64,000 nt of DNA from Nautilus pompilius (Eukaryota > Mollusca > Cephalopoda > Nautilida > Nautilidae). Position numbers and translations under genes: made by a program. The notes beneath the pieces were generated by a model. It saw only the letters and a list, made by a program, of their open reading frames with translations, ran no database searches and was not told where the DNA came from. How positions within the stretch are numbered: the first letter of the stretch is position 1; each line of letters starts with the position of its first letter. The stretch is from NCBI GenBank assembly GCA_018389105.1, contig JACATO010002730.1, forward strand, positions 1,842,501-1,906,500, in the 5' to 3' direction. Shown here piece after piece: positions 22,764 through 36,900 of this stretch.

Positions 22764-22804
<41 letters not shown>
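22644..22804. repeat. Compound microsatellite (CTT/CTA)n then (TAA)n
   Basis: A few CTT units pass into about 57 bases of CTA units and then about 97 bases of TAA units with minor interruptions. Confidence 0.97.
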
Positions 22805-22805
<1 letters not shown>

Positions 22806-24589
22806 TCATTAGTGTAATATTTCTTAAATTGTAATCTTTATTTTTTTATTTTTAAAGTTTGATTACCTTTACACTTTTAAAAAAAGATTTTATGGTTTTA
22901 TTTATTTGAAGATTTATTAAGAACTAAGGCTAAATGAAGGTAAATAATCCACATAAAGATCAAAGATTTAATGGATATAAAGTAGTGTCGCATGACTGCC
23001 AAAGCCAAGGTAATACTTAACAGAGAATAGAATCCATGATCCGCGTAATTTTATTTATCTATTTCAGTTGTGATTAATAGGAAATTAGCATCTTGGAGTC
23101 GAGACTAATGAAAGCTGTTGTCAGGCAAGACAAAATAAACGAAGTTAAAGTATGGGAAAAGCTGCATTGCATTCAGTTGTGACGACAAAGATCGGTTTTG
23201 CAATATTTGAAAAAGATAAAAACAACAAGTGTTGTAAACGTTCGGTTCTCAAATGGAAAAAAATATCTAGATCAATTAGACCAATGAGTCGTTCCTCTTA
23301 GTGAAGAAGATGAAAGGACTTTCGGGTTTAGTTAGTTTCTTAACTTTGATTAGTGGGTAAATCTGGTGGTCATTGTAAATGGGGCTTTGTAAATCATAAC
23401 TGCTTTTCAACCGGAAAGCCAGTTAAGGAGGTCAAAGAAACAGCGGATAATGTTATCAATTACATAAAGATCTGGCTATTCAATACAGAGATAAAATGTA
23501 TTGCGCATAAAGTATCAGAAAGCTGATGTGGAAGATTTTGTCAGTTTTTAACAAATCCATGAGATGGCTTACTGTGGACGTTTAATAAATCTCTTCAACC
23601 AAGTGAGCATTATGTTTCTCTATTTTCAGGTCAAATATACATCAGTTTGCAGAGCACATTAAAGAGCTATTAGCCAGCCACCAGCTTCGGAAAATCATTT
23701 GTCTGCACAATAATGGGAAACGTACTGTAATTTTAGTTTCGTATAATAATCAATTTAAATTCAAAATTATCTTTAAAGCTTATAATGTGACAGGTTTTAG
23801 GACGCCATAAGTCAGTAAATTGACCAAACTATCCTGTAGGAACACGACAAGGTGCATCTGTGAGGAAAAGAAAATTCTTCCGGTTTTAAGCAAATACTTC
23901 TTAATTTAAATTTTAAAATTTTTCTTATTAATGCCAACATAATGGCCACATCTTGCTCTGGACCCAAATTGCAAATCTAAGTATCTTTATTGATAATAGT
24001 CTAATTTCTGTTTTAAATGAATCAAAATTTTCATTCTTCTGTATCTTTCACTTAGATTTTCAATTTCATTGCTTTATTTTTCAACTTTCATTTTTCTATT
24101 CTTTCTACATTCAGTGGTATGCATCTTCAAACATAAAATACTATAGCAGGCAATGGTAGAAATATCAAACACAAGTTACACTTCGAGCTGTGTATTGTTA
24201 GGTATTATTTCCTGCCTGTGTTCTAATCCATTTAGTGGAAAAATAAATAATGGATAATTTGAAATATTCTAATATTTTATTATTTTATTATCATGTTCCT
24301 ATCGCAGTTTTGTTATTTTTATTTAATGTGTATACATATCTATTCATCTTTTTCGAACTTTCGATCATCACGTAAGACTCTGCCAGAGGAATCCCTTTGA
24401 TTCAGTTTTTTTCTCCTAAACCATGCGGAAGAAAGAAGAATGATGAAATTTGACGCATGCCATATATATACACAGTAATGTAATTATGGAAATAGAATAT
24501 GCTCAAGTAATGAATGATTCTAAATGAGACGTTTAACACATAAACACTACTTTACAGGTGATATACTAAAATAAAATTAATATATTGTA
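22805..24589. other. AT-rich DNA without recognisable features
   Basis: A less AT-rich stretch around 23080-23700 might be an old repeat, but its translations contain frequent stops and no motif I know. Confidence 0.4.
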
Positions 24590-25560
24590 CAGTATATTAA
24601 TATTTTGTATGTGAGCCCTTTGCTTCGTAGAGAGGAAAACACCTTGTTTTCATGCTTTCATACAGGTTATCAAAGTATGACAGTGAGATTTTGCTCCAAA
24701 TATCCTATAAAATTTCTAAAAAAATTCATCCAAAGTGTTTGGGTTACATTTGACTTTCTCACTATCAGTATAACCCATATATCCCCAGTGATGTTCATCG
24801 AATGTTGTCTAGACCAACCAAGGCACTTTTTCGGGTGTTCCATCAGGATCTTTATATTTCAAATAGTTTTTTCATCACATTGGCTGTACGTACATCTGGT
24901 GTTATTTTCATGTGGGTAAATAAATCAGCGTTCAATGAGTTGTTTTCCTGAGGAAATAGCACGATGGCTGAAAACATGTCTTATTTGTTAGCAGTCAACA
25001 TACCTTTGATTTTATGCTAATTCTCGACAGCTTTGGCTGTTTACACATTTACGGATCTCTCCTAGTTCTTCACTTTAGATGTGAACACCGTCTCAAACCG
25101 CACCAGGTCTACCTTTGATAAAACTACCGTTGATTATTGCCAGACAGTTCAAAATTGCACTTATCTGTAAAGAGCACCTTTTTGAGGTTTCATCCTACCA
25201 TCACTTCACTTTTACTGCCTATTTTAGCCTTTCCGTTTGGTTTCCTCTCTCCAGAAAATGTTTTTGTACAGCTAAACATCCAATGAACTTACTTCGCACT
25301 AATGGGAAGCTTAATGTCCTTGAAGAAACGTTAAAACCCGTACTTGTAGTCAGGTCTTTATGAAGATCTGTATTTAATCGTTGTCTCTCAAGGAGGAAAA
25401 CATACTCTGTGGCATTGAAAACTACTTTTGTAGAATTTGGTCTTTCTTTTTCGAAGGATTCTTTGTCAACAGTACCATTTTCGCTTATTTTCTCAAAGTC
25501 ATCTTGAAGCATGACGTTGTGTTGCATTCTTTTACATCTAATAACCTTTACTAGCTAAGG
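24590..25560 (-). pseudogene. Worn Tc1-like transposase (Tc1/mariner DNA transposon)
   Basis: On the minus strand, read through several frames, Tc1 blocks appear in order. TGFNVSSRTLSFPLV and AVQKHFLERGNQTERLK (about 25230-25340) match the second helix-turn-helix and following basic region. KKVLFTDKCNFELSGNN (about 25145-25190) contains the first catalytic Asp. HRAISSGKQLIER lies near 24950. The tail YFDNLYESMKTRCFP and EAKGSHTKY (about 24615-24680) matches the usual Tc1 C-terminus. A CAGTATATTAAT end after TA at 24588 may be the downstream terminus, but I find no matching inverted repeat on the other side. Many stops and frame changes show it is old and dead. Confidence 0.8.
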
Positions 25561-28500
25561 ATTTGATTTTATGTCTGTACGATTGACATGTGCCATAGTA
25601 TTTAACATACATTCGCGACACTGCAATGACATTACTACCTATTGTTCTTCGAGTGTGACACTTCCTCTTTGTTTGCTTAACAACAAATCACATTATACTT
25701 TGTCAACACAAAATGGTACTATCGAATAGTTTACACTAAAGATGCAATTCTATCACGAGTTATTTGCATATATGTATATCTTTAATATTGTTTTTAAAAA
25801 AAACAAGTAAAGGTATTCAGACTATCAGATAATATTCTAATTTTTAAAAAAAATTTAATCTGTAAAATAAATTTACATTAATCGGAAGATAGTTTTGGAG
25901 GTGAAATATTGCGCGATGTTTAACAAACAGATTAATGTCATGCATTATTGCTGTTATACTCGTGTAATAAACATTGCAAATCATGCATTTAATCTTTAAA
26001 GTTGTTTACGTCAACAAGATCGCTTTTATAAGATCAGCATAACAATTAAAGAACAGGTAAACCGATTTTACGTAATCAGTATACTTTTTGTTTCAGATAA
26101 GGAAACATCTTGGAAAGTAGACAGGCAAGTACTATTTATTCTGTAACTGGTGCTTCGGGATACAGCGGTATTATTTTTAGACTACTTTCCATAATTCGTG
26201 TTATTTACAAAGGACGCGGTTGATGCTGGAGCACATTTTCCATAGTTTGTAAAGAAAAGGAAATTACAACAAAAAGATTTAAAAAAACACTCACGCATAT
26301 TTTCAAAAGGTTTAATAGCAATGTATCTCATCAAGCAAAGAAGCTGACAATATCCTTTATCACCAAGCAGTAGATGAAGCCTATAAAGCAAAGTGAAGGA
26401 AAATATATTTGAATATAATAAATGAGGATGCAATTTATTACACATCTTGAATATCCGAAACAAATTCAAGGTGTTTAATTTTAAAAATAAAGAATAGGTA
26501 TGCATCTGAAGGGTGGTGAGAGGACAGTCTTAAAATATGAAACAACTGTTTACCAGGCGTTATGACGACACAAAATAAAGGTGTTTTCTGTCATTCAGAA
26601 TAATGAAGACGTCTGAGATGACTGGTACATTTAAAAAAAAAACTTAAGACTTTTCATCTGGTCATTTAAAATTGTCCAGCTATTATTATTTTATTTACCC
26701 GTCAAATGATAAATACGTTTAGTATATATTTCAAAAGTAGATTATCATCTGCAAGTTTTGTATTAGGAAAGTTTTAATAGAAAACGAGAAAACAAAAAGA
26801 TGGAAAGAAATATAAACGATTGCGTTAAGAACTAAAATGTCAAACCATTAAAAATCTACATCCGTATTTGTTTCTTTCTTGACTTTTACTTTGGGAGCTT
26901 TCACACGACATGCTCTCTTGCAACTTCCTTGCATTAACCAAGCTATTACATCGGTGTAGCATCTGTTAACATTCAGTCTTTATCTGTGGTATGCTTGAAA
27001 ATGTTTGTATCGAATTAGTTTCCCTTGCTGTTCATAGATTACAATTTCAAAGATTGGCCAGAGCATTAACCAGTTTTATAGATGGGATGTCTGAAATAAA
27101 TTTTGATGGATTTTCCAAACGAGATTTTTAAAGTTAGAGCGAGAGATTGTTGCAAAATTGTGTCTAAATGGATGTTTGCATGGTAATGCGAGCAACTGTT
27201 CATGAGGCTGAATCTTCGATTTTACTGCGTTACATGCTTTTCCAGTTGAGACCACATCTACTGTTGCTAATAACAAACGTATGTTCGTAAAATAATTATT
27301 TAAAACCGTGGCAGATTTTGTCCATTGACAACTAGAAAGCAAAATCATAAACATATTTCGTGCCTCTGTTTACCTATTTTCTGTCAAACTAGCGGAAGAC
27401 AGACATAAATGATACAGGGCAAATAGAATATCACTTCGACAAATTTTTCAATCATAAACTTCAGATATTTTTATCAGTTACAGTGTACTTCTGAGCTATA
27501 ATTTATTTACATCATGATACCTCATAAATTCTCTATTTAAAAAAAAAATTGTCCGGCGTAGCTGGTAAATGGTGGCGCGAGTTTCGGGTGTTCGAAGGTC
27601 GTAGATATGTGTTGAAAAATAATTTAAGCAATGACTATTTTTGTTTCAAATAATCGTTGTCAAAAGTATAATTTAATAAAATTAAATGTTTTATTCATTT
27701 GTGTCACGTTTTATTTATTACTCAGGAAGGCGCAACAATCCGTAATTTGATTTAATTATTTTAATGTACTTTTAGCAGATATTATCATCGAAATTGTAAA
27801 CATGTTAAGTTTGTTTGAAATCTATAAAAAAAATAAGAGAAACATTAAAAAGTGAATGAAATAATTTAAAATCTTATGTTATATGTTTCTGAGGAGAATA
27901 ATTTGGGCAAGGAATTTTTTGGTACTTCAATCAACATCACACCAGTAACTAAACTATACTTTCGGGCTATATCATGAAGTGCTTCCAACTAAATGTAATT
28001 TAAATTATGTTCAGTCAAAAAATTAAAAGTTGAAATTTTGAAATTAAATTTTACTTGAATCAGTGTTAAAGACTATAAGTAAAATTGCCTTTAAATGAAT
28101 ATTAAATTGTAATATAAATTGCTAATACTCACTTTTAAATTACTGGGCGTCTCAAAAACAGTCTACTTAATATTTAAATAATCATTTTTTAAAAATAAAA
28201 TTAACTATTGCATTAAACTTATTTTAGTGTATGCTTTGTGTTCTTTATTCAAATTAAATTTAATACTTTTGGATATGGTAGAAGAAATTAAAATTAATTT
28301 AAACTATATATATATTGGTATCGATGGTAATGAAGAAATGAAAATTACTTCCTTATATAGAGAAATAATTTAGTTTGGTTTATACATTAAGTATTTAAAC
28401 CTTAGAGGTATGCAACACCTCTAAAATTGTGCTGATAAATTTGATTTTTAAAGTAGTTTACGCTAATACTATTGGAATATAATTACTGCCAGTAAGTGAG

Positions 28501-29868
28501 GTCATTACTATAAAATTTCTAATATTGAAAATATATAATTATTTTTAAACATTTAAATGTTTCTAGCGTTATTTAATATATGATAATAGTGGCTTAAAAT
28601 TTAAACATTTAGTTAAATATAATTCATAAGTCTTTCTTGAATCTCATTATTGTTGTACATCGTTGTCAATTTATTTTCTAAATTTAGTATTTTTATTAAA
28701 AGTAACTACTACAATTTATTCCATTTCTTCTTCAGATAATTTAATATTTTTATTGTTAAACTTTATTTTTTTTAAATTTAATTAGAAATTAATAAATTAA
28801 TCAATTGTTGCCTATCTCTTTTCGTTGCTTTGGACATACATATAAATTTAGCACCAACATAAAGCTTATTTAAGTATACAACTCTCTAAATTAGTTTTTA
28901 AACAACAAAAGAGAAAAACTGAAACTTGTGATACTCCAACAGCATCTTCTTAATATGAAGATGATACTCATTTTAAATTACGACTTTGTGTCGACTTACG
29001 AGGCTACGAAATATTTCATCGATAACATAGGTAAACGTCGGTGACTAATTTCCACTTTTCTATCTTTTATGTAATTATATATAAAATGTATATATATATA
29101 TATATATTTTAAATATATTAAAATTTTTGTTATGCAATATTCATTTAGACTGAAACCAGTTTTCTGAAACTATTAGAATATCAATTTTAAATAAAAGAGT
29201 TCAATCATTATCTTTCATAAAAAGCTTTTAAAGTTAAAAGCCACTAATGTTAAATTAAACGAACTAGAGCCCCTAGAATCTGTAACATATCTATCAGATG
29301 TGCCTTCTATGTCAACACAACGCTAGTGAAAAATAATCTTCATTAGTAAACATTAATATTTAAGGTCTGCCTTGTGAAATATAAATAAGTACTCATGTCG
29401 TTTCCTTTCTGAACTTTATAACATTAACAATGTAGCCCTTACATCATATCATTGTAAAACATTTAATGCATTTTTTCAGGATATTATATTAAGGCTTCAT
29501 TATTGATAAAGCTACACTATGCCGCATACTTACTGTACTTACAAATATATTATAGATTGAATAATTGCACTGGTCAACAAATTTAAATGTATTATACTAA
29601 TTATGAATGCAAATCAACTTTTTTAGACTAATATTTCATGCTGATTTCAAAATTTCTCTCCATTTGTATGCAGCACGTATCAGTTTTTCAGTAGATACAT
29701 GCAAATATTTACATATTTGTATATATGAAATCATTAACGTAATAAATAAGGACATAATTTTTAGAAAGTAAATGAGTTTATTGAGTTACAAATCATCACT
29801 ATCATTCTACAAAGAGTGAATACACAAAAAATGGGTCAGACAAAACAGACAAAGTTAGAACAACAGAG
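25561..29868. other. AT-rich DNA without recognisable features
   Basis: I saw no gene. A (TA)n run of about 20 bases lies at 29088-29107. The minus-strand ORF at 27076-27354 (92 codons) has no motif I trust. Confidence 0.45.
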
Positions 29869-30936
29869 TTAGAAACATTGTGATTTGGATTTCCTGCGGT
29901 GTTCCTGATCTGGTTGAACACGGTAAAGTGTCCAGCAGTAGTCAGCCAGAATACTGTCATTCCAGAAGCCTTGGTACCGTTTCTCCATAGCACTAATGTC
30001 CTGGTGAAATCTTTCACCATGTTCATCAGACACTGCTCCAAGGTTATCTGCGAAGAAATCCAGATGGGAGTCCAAGAAGTTAATTTTCAGTGACATGCAA
30101 CAACCCATTGCTGAGTAACATTTCAGAAGATTCTTGATGCCATCCTTGTAGTCCATCGCCTTCTTGTTGCCCAAGAAATTCTCACAGATCCAACTGAAAG
30201 CATTCCAGGCAGGCAGTTCCAGTTCATCCAGTGTTGTCTTGAAGTTGACATCTTTGAGTACTTCTCTAATTTGGGGTCCGACAAAGATACCCTCTTTCAA
30301 CTTCGCCTGTGTGATTTTAGAAAACTTTTATACAATATACTCAAATTATCTGGCATTTCTCTTCCCTAGTGTCTTTGCAAACTGTTTCATCAGTCCAAGC
30401 TTTATGTGCAAAGTAGGCAATAGGACATGACATGGATCTACAAGAGCTGTATTCTTGACGCTAGACAGTCCTGGCTGGTATGATGTTCTTGTCTGCCAAT
30501 TTGATTCCGAATAATGTATGTCAGTTGCCCGACTATCCCATAGACACAAGAAATAACAGTATTTTGTGAAACCTGACTCATTCCAATTAACATTCCAATG
30601 ACTTTTAAATCTCCACATATTTTCCATGAGTATCTTTCATAGGCAATGGCATGAAAAGTTCCATATTCTAATGGTCTTTCGGCTCCCTCCATATCATTGG
30701 AATGGCAAAAGCATGGACTTCTTCATCTTATTGAACCAGTCACGTAAGCCATTTGAGCAAGCTGAGCAGATAAAATGTGGCGCTCATAACTTGTCCTGAT
30801 CTCCAAGAGGACAGTCAAAGTATAGCTTATAAATATTCTTTATCTCTGGTGTTATTGTACGTTTTTGAGCTTTCACAATAAATTGTCCACAGACATAACA
30901 AAACACATCAGGAGGATTTCTACACTGTCTTGACAT
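29869..30936 (-). pseudogene. Copy B of the unnamed zinc-binding family (WREPKNH family), internally deleted
   Basis: On the minus strand it starts at ATG 30936 with MSRQCRNPPDVFCYVCGQF, and CPLGDQD and WAPHFICSACSNGLRDWF-type residues follow (one Trp is a stop). The spacing CxxxxxxxC, CxxC and CxxC suggests a zinc-binding N-terminal domain. FAIPMIWREPKDH follows, then an abrupt jump to YERYSWKICGDLKVIG, FTKYCYFLCLWDSRA, VLLPTLHIKLGLMKQFAKTL, KEGIFVGPQIREVL, LGNKKAMDYKDG, CCMSLKINFLDSHLDFF, SDEHGERFHQDI, MEKRYQGFWND and HRRKSKSQCF plus stop. The last 143 codons (29869-30300) are open. Upstream there are a few frame changes and stops. The function is unknown. It is in better condition than copy A. 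Confidence 0.85.
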
Positions 30937-33900
30937 TGTTAACACTGTAAAACAAGTAAGGAAATAGATACACACGGTTATACTTATATTGAATTTGACA
31001 TGATTAAATATTTCATCAGACCAATTATGACTGGACAATTTGAGATGTTGAAATACCTATTTCATCAGACAAAACTTGATTGGTTAATTTAAGATGATGA
31101 AATATTGCATCTGAACTATGCAGCAATGAATAATGTAGTTTATTTTAAAGGTATGTTTCCATGATGTAAATGAAATACATGCATACACGTCATTAATTGG
31201 AATTTCTATATAATGCATGAGCTAAAATCAAAAAAAACTTTCTCATCTTGAAAACTGTACGTGATGTCAAAAAACTAATTGTATATTTGAAATCAGCATT
31301 AAAAACTACACTAAGTACACCTGACATATGCTTGATGAAAAATACTTGTTGAACAGTGTTATTTGAGGTAGAGTACCATTTATGTTATCTAAATTTTATA
31401 GCAAAATAAATTTATATTATGAATTCATTTTAATTGCATATTTAACAATCTTGCTTCCAACTTATTAGTTTTCTTAATTTTCCTAAAACACAGGAAATAC
31501 TTGCCACATGGTTAGTGCTGTTCTGATTCAGCTGCTAGCCGTTTCTTGCGAATACACCTCTATGAGATTAAAACTCATCTCCCTGATCTTATTCTGGGTA
31601 TTCTTTAGTCATACATTCATATAGAAGATATGCAATCAAAATAAATTGGCACCCCTAATCTCTAGTAAGTGTCTGTGGTATTAACATTAAAACAAATATG
31701 ATAGTAAACATTTTGCAAATAGAAAATTTATTTTAGTAAACTCCAATCGTTATAACATGCCACGCTACCAAACAGCGGTTACACAAAAAGGTAAAAGGTA
31801 ACAGAAAAAAAATTAATATTATATATATATATATTTTTACATAAACATTCACCACTACAATACCTTCTGTAAATAAAAAAAAACATTGATGTTAAATAAT
31901 CAGCTAGATCCCGATCTACGAAATCACGCAATGCGATTGATTTCTCAAGCCCTGCATAAGAAAAATTGATTTTATGGATTTTTATTTGTGCAGAATAATA
32001 GCTACTTAAGTGTATGAAACAATCACTCACACAAGCACGTTATCACCAGTACGAAATGTCTAGAAACTCTATTGTGGAATTAGGAAGAGTGAGTAGATTA
32101 AGAAAAAAAAATCACTGTCTAAGATACAGTATTAATTATAAATACGCTACTGATCACATTCACAAATAACACATGCTATTATTAGGAAGATGGTGTTAAG
32201 AGTCATTGATTAGAGTATTAAATGTAAAAGTAAATATGTTTGATTTATTTTGTTTATACATATATATCTTTCGATCATTTCATTTTAATGTGATGCGCAT
32301 TTGAAAGAGAATATTGGTTTCAGAGAGATTCGATTCCATCATATATTAATTTAATGTTGTCTATTTTTTGGCATGTGGAGCGGGTTCAAAGATTCTACAT
32401 TACCTCCTCTTAGATTGAATTGTATGTGTTTAAGTAAAAATTCGATAAAACTCTTTAAATAAATTCGGTGATTTGATCGTAATGACGTAATTTTTGCTAT
32501 TAGGGGAGGGAAGATCATATTTACAAGTTTTCTAATATAGATATCAGAATACGTGCATTAATTACAAAAGTATTAAAGCCAGTCTTGTCAAAGCACTTTG
32601 TCTAACTTTGTTTTAGGAACAGATTAATTTCTATGTAAAAAATAAGATTATCAGAGGAAGTCAACTCAATATCAACAATAAGAACACGAATGACGAATTA
32701 ATGTGGTTGTTACTGTCAGAATCAGGACAGTAACCCCAAGTGGACAATCACTCACGAGGACTCTGCCTGGAATTTTGTCCTAGATTCGTTGCAGACATGT
32801 TTTAAGTCAATATGAACTCATTATAATGTGTTATATTTTAATTATGAAATGTATCGACATTTACAAATGCCAATTGCCATAATATAAAAATAATAAAATA
32901 CTCGAATACCGCACGTATTCAGATAAAATTGGTTTGTTTATACCATAGATTTAATAACTGTAGTTTTGATCCTCTCTTATACTAATATGAGTTTTCATCA
33001 TTTTCAGCAGCTTTCAATAATTTAATGCTTTTTAAATATTTTTATAAAGTTAAATTTGAGGAAAAAAAAAACTGTAATCACCTTACGTGATATTAATGAC
33101 AACAAGAAACCACTGGCTGAAGGGTCTTCAAAATACGGGAAGTCTTGTTTTTAAATTTTTTTTTGATATTTCCAGTCTTTTTATGTCCCAATTTTCATAT
33201 CATTTCGCCTAAAGCAATATTCAAACTCTTGTTGCATATAGCAGCAGCATCATGACTTCATTCCGCAAAGAAAAGAAAATAATGTTACCATAATAAATTG
33301 AATTATAAATTAAACTCACGTTTCTTATCTTAGAAAATAATTTATTGAAATAAAATTAAAGAAAAACAAATTAGAATAGTTTCACGTAATATACATATAT
33401 AATGTGGTAGATTTTTTAAATGTAGCGTAAAGTAGATTAACATACAGCAAATAAAATAACAAGTAAATAACAAAGAATTGAGAATACCTTAACACTATAG
33501 AATGTTGTTTTTCATGTTACTTTCGGATGGTCGGGATTAGTTAAAGTTGCCGTTTCTCCATATATATATATCATTGAAATAAAAGCGGTCATGTCGTAGC
33601 CATTATTATTTGAAAACAAAAGAATTCAGAGAAATTTCTTATTTCCTGAAACATGTAGGAAGTCCTTCAATTTAGGCACACCGAACTCAGGCTTCGTCAG
33701 TTAATTTTAAGAAGCACGCAATGCCCACGCTGTAAAGGTTGAACTTAATGACTATCATGCGAAAGAGAACCATGAAATGCTTGTGAGTGAAATCAATACT
33801 AAATATCGTGATGGAAAACGCTTTTTGTATTTCTCAGGCGGCTTTTATGCTATACAAAATTTGTCCGGGCGTAAAATCATGGCCTCTGTAGTCGAGCTCT

Positions 33901-36900
33901 AGAGGATTTGCGTTAATTGTGCGTCATCCACAAATTTGCGACAAATTATAATGAGGTACCTTCAGAGATATGGTGAGAAAATGAGTGTTTGAAGGCATTT
34001 ATTTAAGCAGATAATTATTAATTAACATAAATAAATAAATTAATATCTATGGTGCCTATTAAAGATAAGGAAAATAAAGTTCTAAATACAACGGAATGAA
34101 ATTATCACTACCAGAATATAGTTAGAAATCAGTAATTCTGGTTATCACGTTTAATAGTTTTTTATCCAAAATGTATAATATTCGTAATAATATTTTTAAA
34201 AATTTTATTATAATATATATTTTTTCTCGTGTTCCACTGGTACATTAATCTGCCTTAATAATGATATCGAAGTTTAAATGCTGGAAAGTGCCATCCTAAT
34301 TATATGGATGTTCGAAACTGAAAAAAAAAATGTTTTTCTAGATCTCTGCAATTTCGAAATGGAATAAATTTTTCTGAGCATTTTGTCTCTCCTGTTAACT
34401 ACTCTGTCTTCCTATCATAGATAGCATTGTTGATGTTTTCATCTTCCACATTTTGATTGGTATAATATATTGTATAATACAAAAATCAATGCAGTAGAAA
34501 AGAATTGCATAACTGAAGTTGATATCTCAGTAAAGAGTAGATTTTCGATATCACTATAAACTATAATATAGAGCACCCGAATTGATTATTAATTCGTAAT
34601 GTTCTTATAAAATTATTTGTACGTACATGCATATATGGATACCATTTTGCAAAAGCTACAATAAAAAAACAGATAGTAAAGATAGATAAATGAATGAACA
34701 AAAGTAAATATGAAATATGAATTAATATTACTGCATTAGACACTTTTAAAACATTACTTAATATTAAATTTCTTACGCTTAAATTGCTAAATTGTAAATT
34801 GTATTAATTTTTAAATAATTAACAGGATTTCGAAACTTTGTCGATACACTTTTAAATGACTAACTGAAAGTAGATTTAAATGATCATCATTTTTTAATAA
34901 GTTTATTTTAGAATCCACTCTTTGTTAAATCAGGATTTATTCAGCATCAAAAATCGCGTGTATTCATAACTGCCAGGGAAAGGTTCGTTGTAGTAATTCT
35001 ATAGACTGAACTACTTTATTTCCCACGTCTAACTCACGATTTCAGCTTTCCAACTGAGCTGCTGCAGAATGAATTGGTTTCACGCTACTCTATCAGCTTA
35101 ATTTGGTTCATTTTCGTCACCATGACAATTTCGAAAAATACATCTTCCGAAAAACGGCGTGTATAGCATCCTGCTCAAGATATGGTAAAAGAATATAGAG
35201 GCAGGCGTAAAATCTGATATCCAATTAAACATTTAAAATGTTACGGTACAATTTTGAAAAACGTGTGTTTCTAATGCGGCTAATTTTTTACTATTTGTAA
35301 GTTTACCCAGAAACTGAATAAAGGCTTATGTATATTGAAAGTTTGTTATTAAATTTGTACAGGTAAGGATTCGATTTGAGTATCAGATAATTAAAGATTG
35401 CACAGCACTAAATATGGAGGCACCACCTTTTCATGTTGATACTATACCGTATGTGGCTTTTAACAACTAACATGGTATTAAAAAGATAGTACATGAAACA
35501 TGAACATTTTGTAACTTTCATTGAAATTAGAATAAAGTAATTTTGAAGATGTGTGTTCGTTATTTTGGTTATTTTCATGGCTTCATGAATGACGACTTCA
35601 TTCGATGAATCTGTTTCTATGGTAGAGAAAAGCAACTGTACAGTGAAGCATTTGATAATGCGCGTGTTTAAGTTCAGCATTTGGTATCGAAACAAAAGCG
35701 CCGGCTCGTTTGAACCGCGTTTGATGAAAACAAATGGAATCCTGAAATCGGATTATGGTAAATTAATGATAATTATAATAAAATCGGAGCGTGTAGTTGA
35801 TTAAAAACTACAAAAAAAACGTGACATCGCATCGATGCAATCAAGAGCAGCATAGCGAAAACGCGTGTTTAGAAGGCTGGTACTCTGCGCGTCGATCTTT
35901 TAACATAAACGATTTATTAACAAAGTTAAAATCAATCAGAAAGACATAAAACTTAGTTCACAGCAGAAAATTAATTGCAAAAAAGCTGAAACGAGAAAGG
36001 AGTCGCAGATGTTAAGAGCATCGTCGTTGTACGGCGCATGTCTTATTTTGTCTCAAACTTTGAAAAAGTAAAATTCGTTTGCAAGTGTATTGCCATCATT
36101 CCAGAAAAATAAAGCAACCATCATGAGCTAAATTATCTAGGCGATATATACATCTTTACTGGAATGCACATCACAGCTGAATATATTGATTATTTTGAAG
36201 CACAATAAGCCGTCATTCATGATCAGCAGAGAAAATTTTCTTTAATAGCTTACCAAATCTGCCATTTGTGGAAAAATAAAACATCTAAAATGAAATAAAT
36301 CTCATCTATCTACCTTGTTTAACGGCTATTTCAGAAAATATGTGCTGAAAAGTTCAGCATTTGCAAACATTTGACAACAGAGTGCACGTTGAAAAGAGAT
36401 ATTTTAAATATCAACTAAACTGACCTCACTACCATAATTGTATCTGTACTTAAAGATAAAGGTTTGGAATAGAAATATTCTTTAATTATCAAATGTTGAC
36501 AAAAACCTTAACCAAATATTTTGATATGAAATTTGTAAGATGTACATTTACTAAGAAATACAAGGGATGAAACAATTCTGAAACTTATTTTTAGGCAAAA
36601 TAATTAATCACAACTTGTAATAACTCATCAGAGATAATTTAGGTTCGTTGATACGACATAAATTTAATTCTCACGTCATTTATCGAAATTGTTTGTTTTA
36701 AAATTTCTTTATAGTAGCTTCATCTTGCGAAAGTTAACAATAAAATTGGAGTGTTAAAATTGAAAACATAAATAGTACTTTAAATTATAAATAAAGTTAT
36801 TTTAAGTTAATATCAGACAATTTAGGAAAACGTTTTTTTTTAATATTTTTAAAAGCATATCCACTCTTACCTTATTTTTAAATAAATGAAGTGTATTTAT

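Noticed and set aside
27076-27354. Minus-strand ORF with LPCKHPFRHNF, slightly RING-like
   Set aside because: The cysteine/histidine spacing does not complete a RING or other zinc finger.
35030-35090. Minus-strand cagctcagttggaaagctg, similar to a tRNA A box / D arm
   Set aside because: No B box (GGTTCGAATCC-like) at the right distance and no acceptor stem pairing, so neither a tRNA gene nor a supported SINE.
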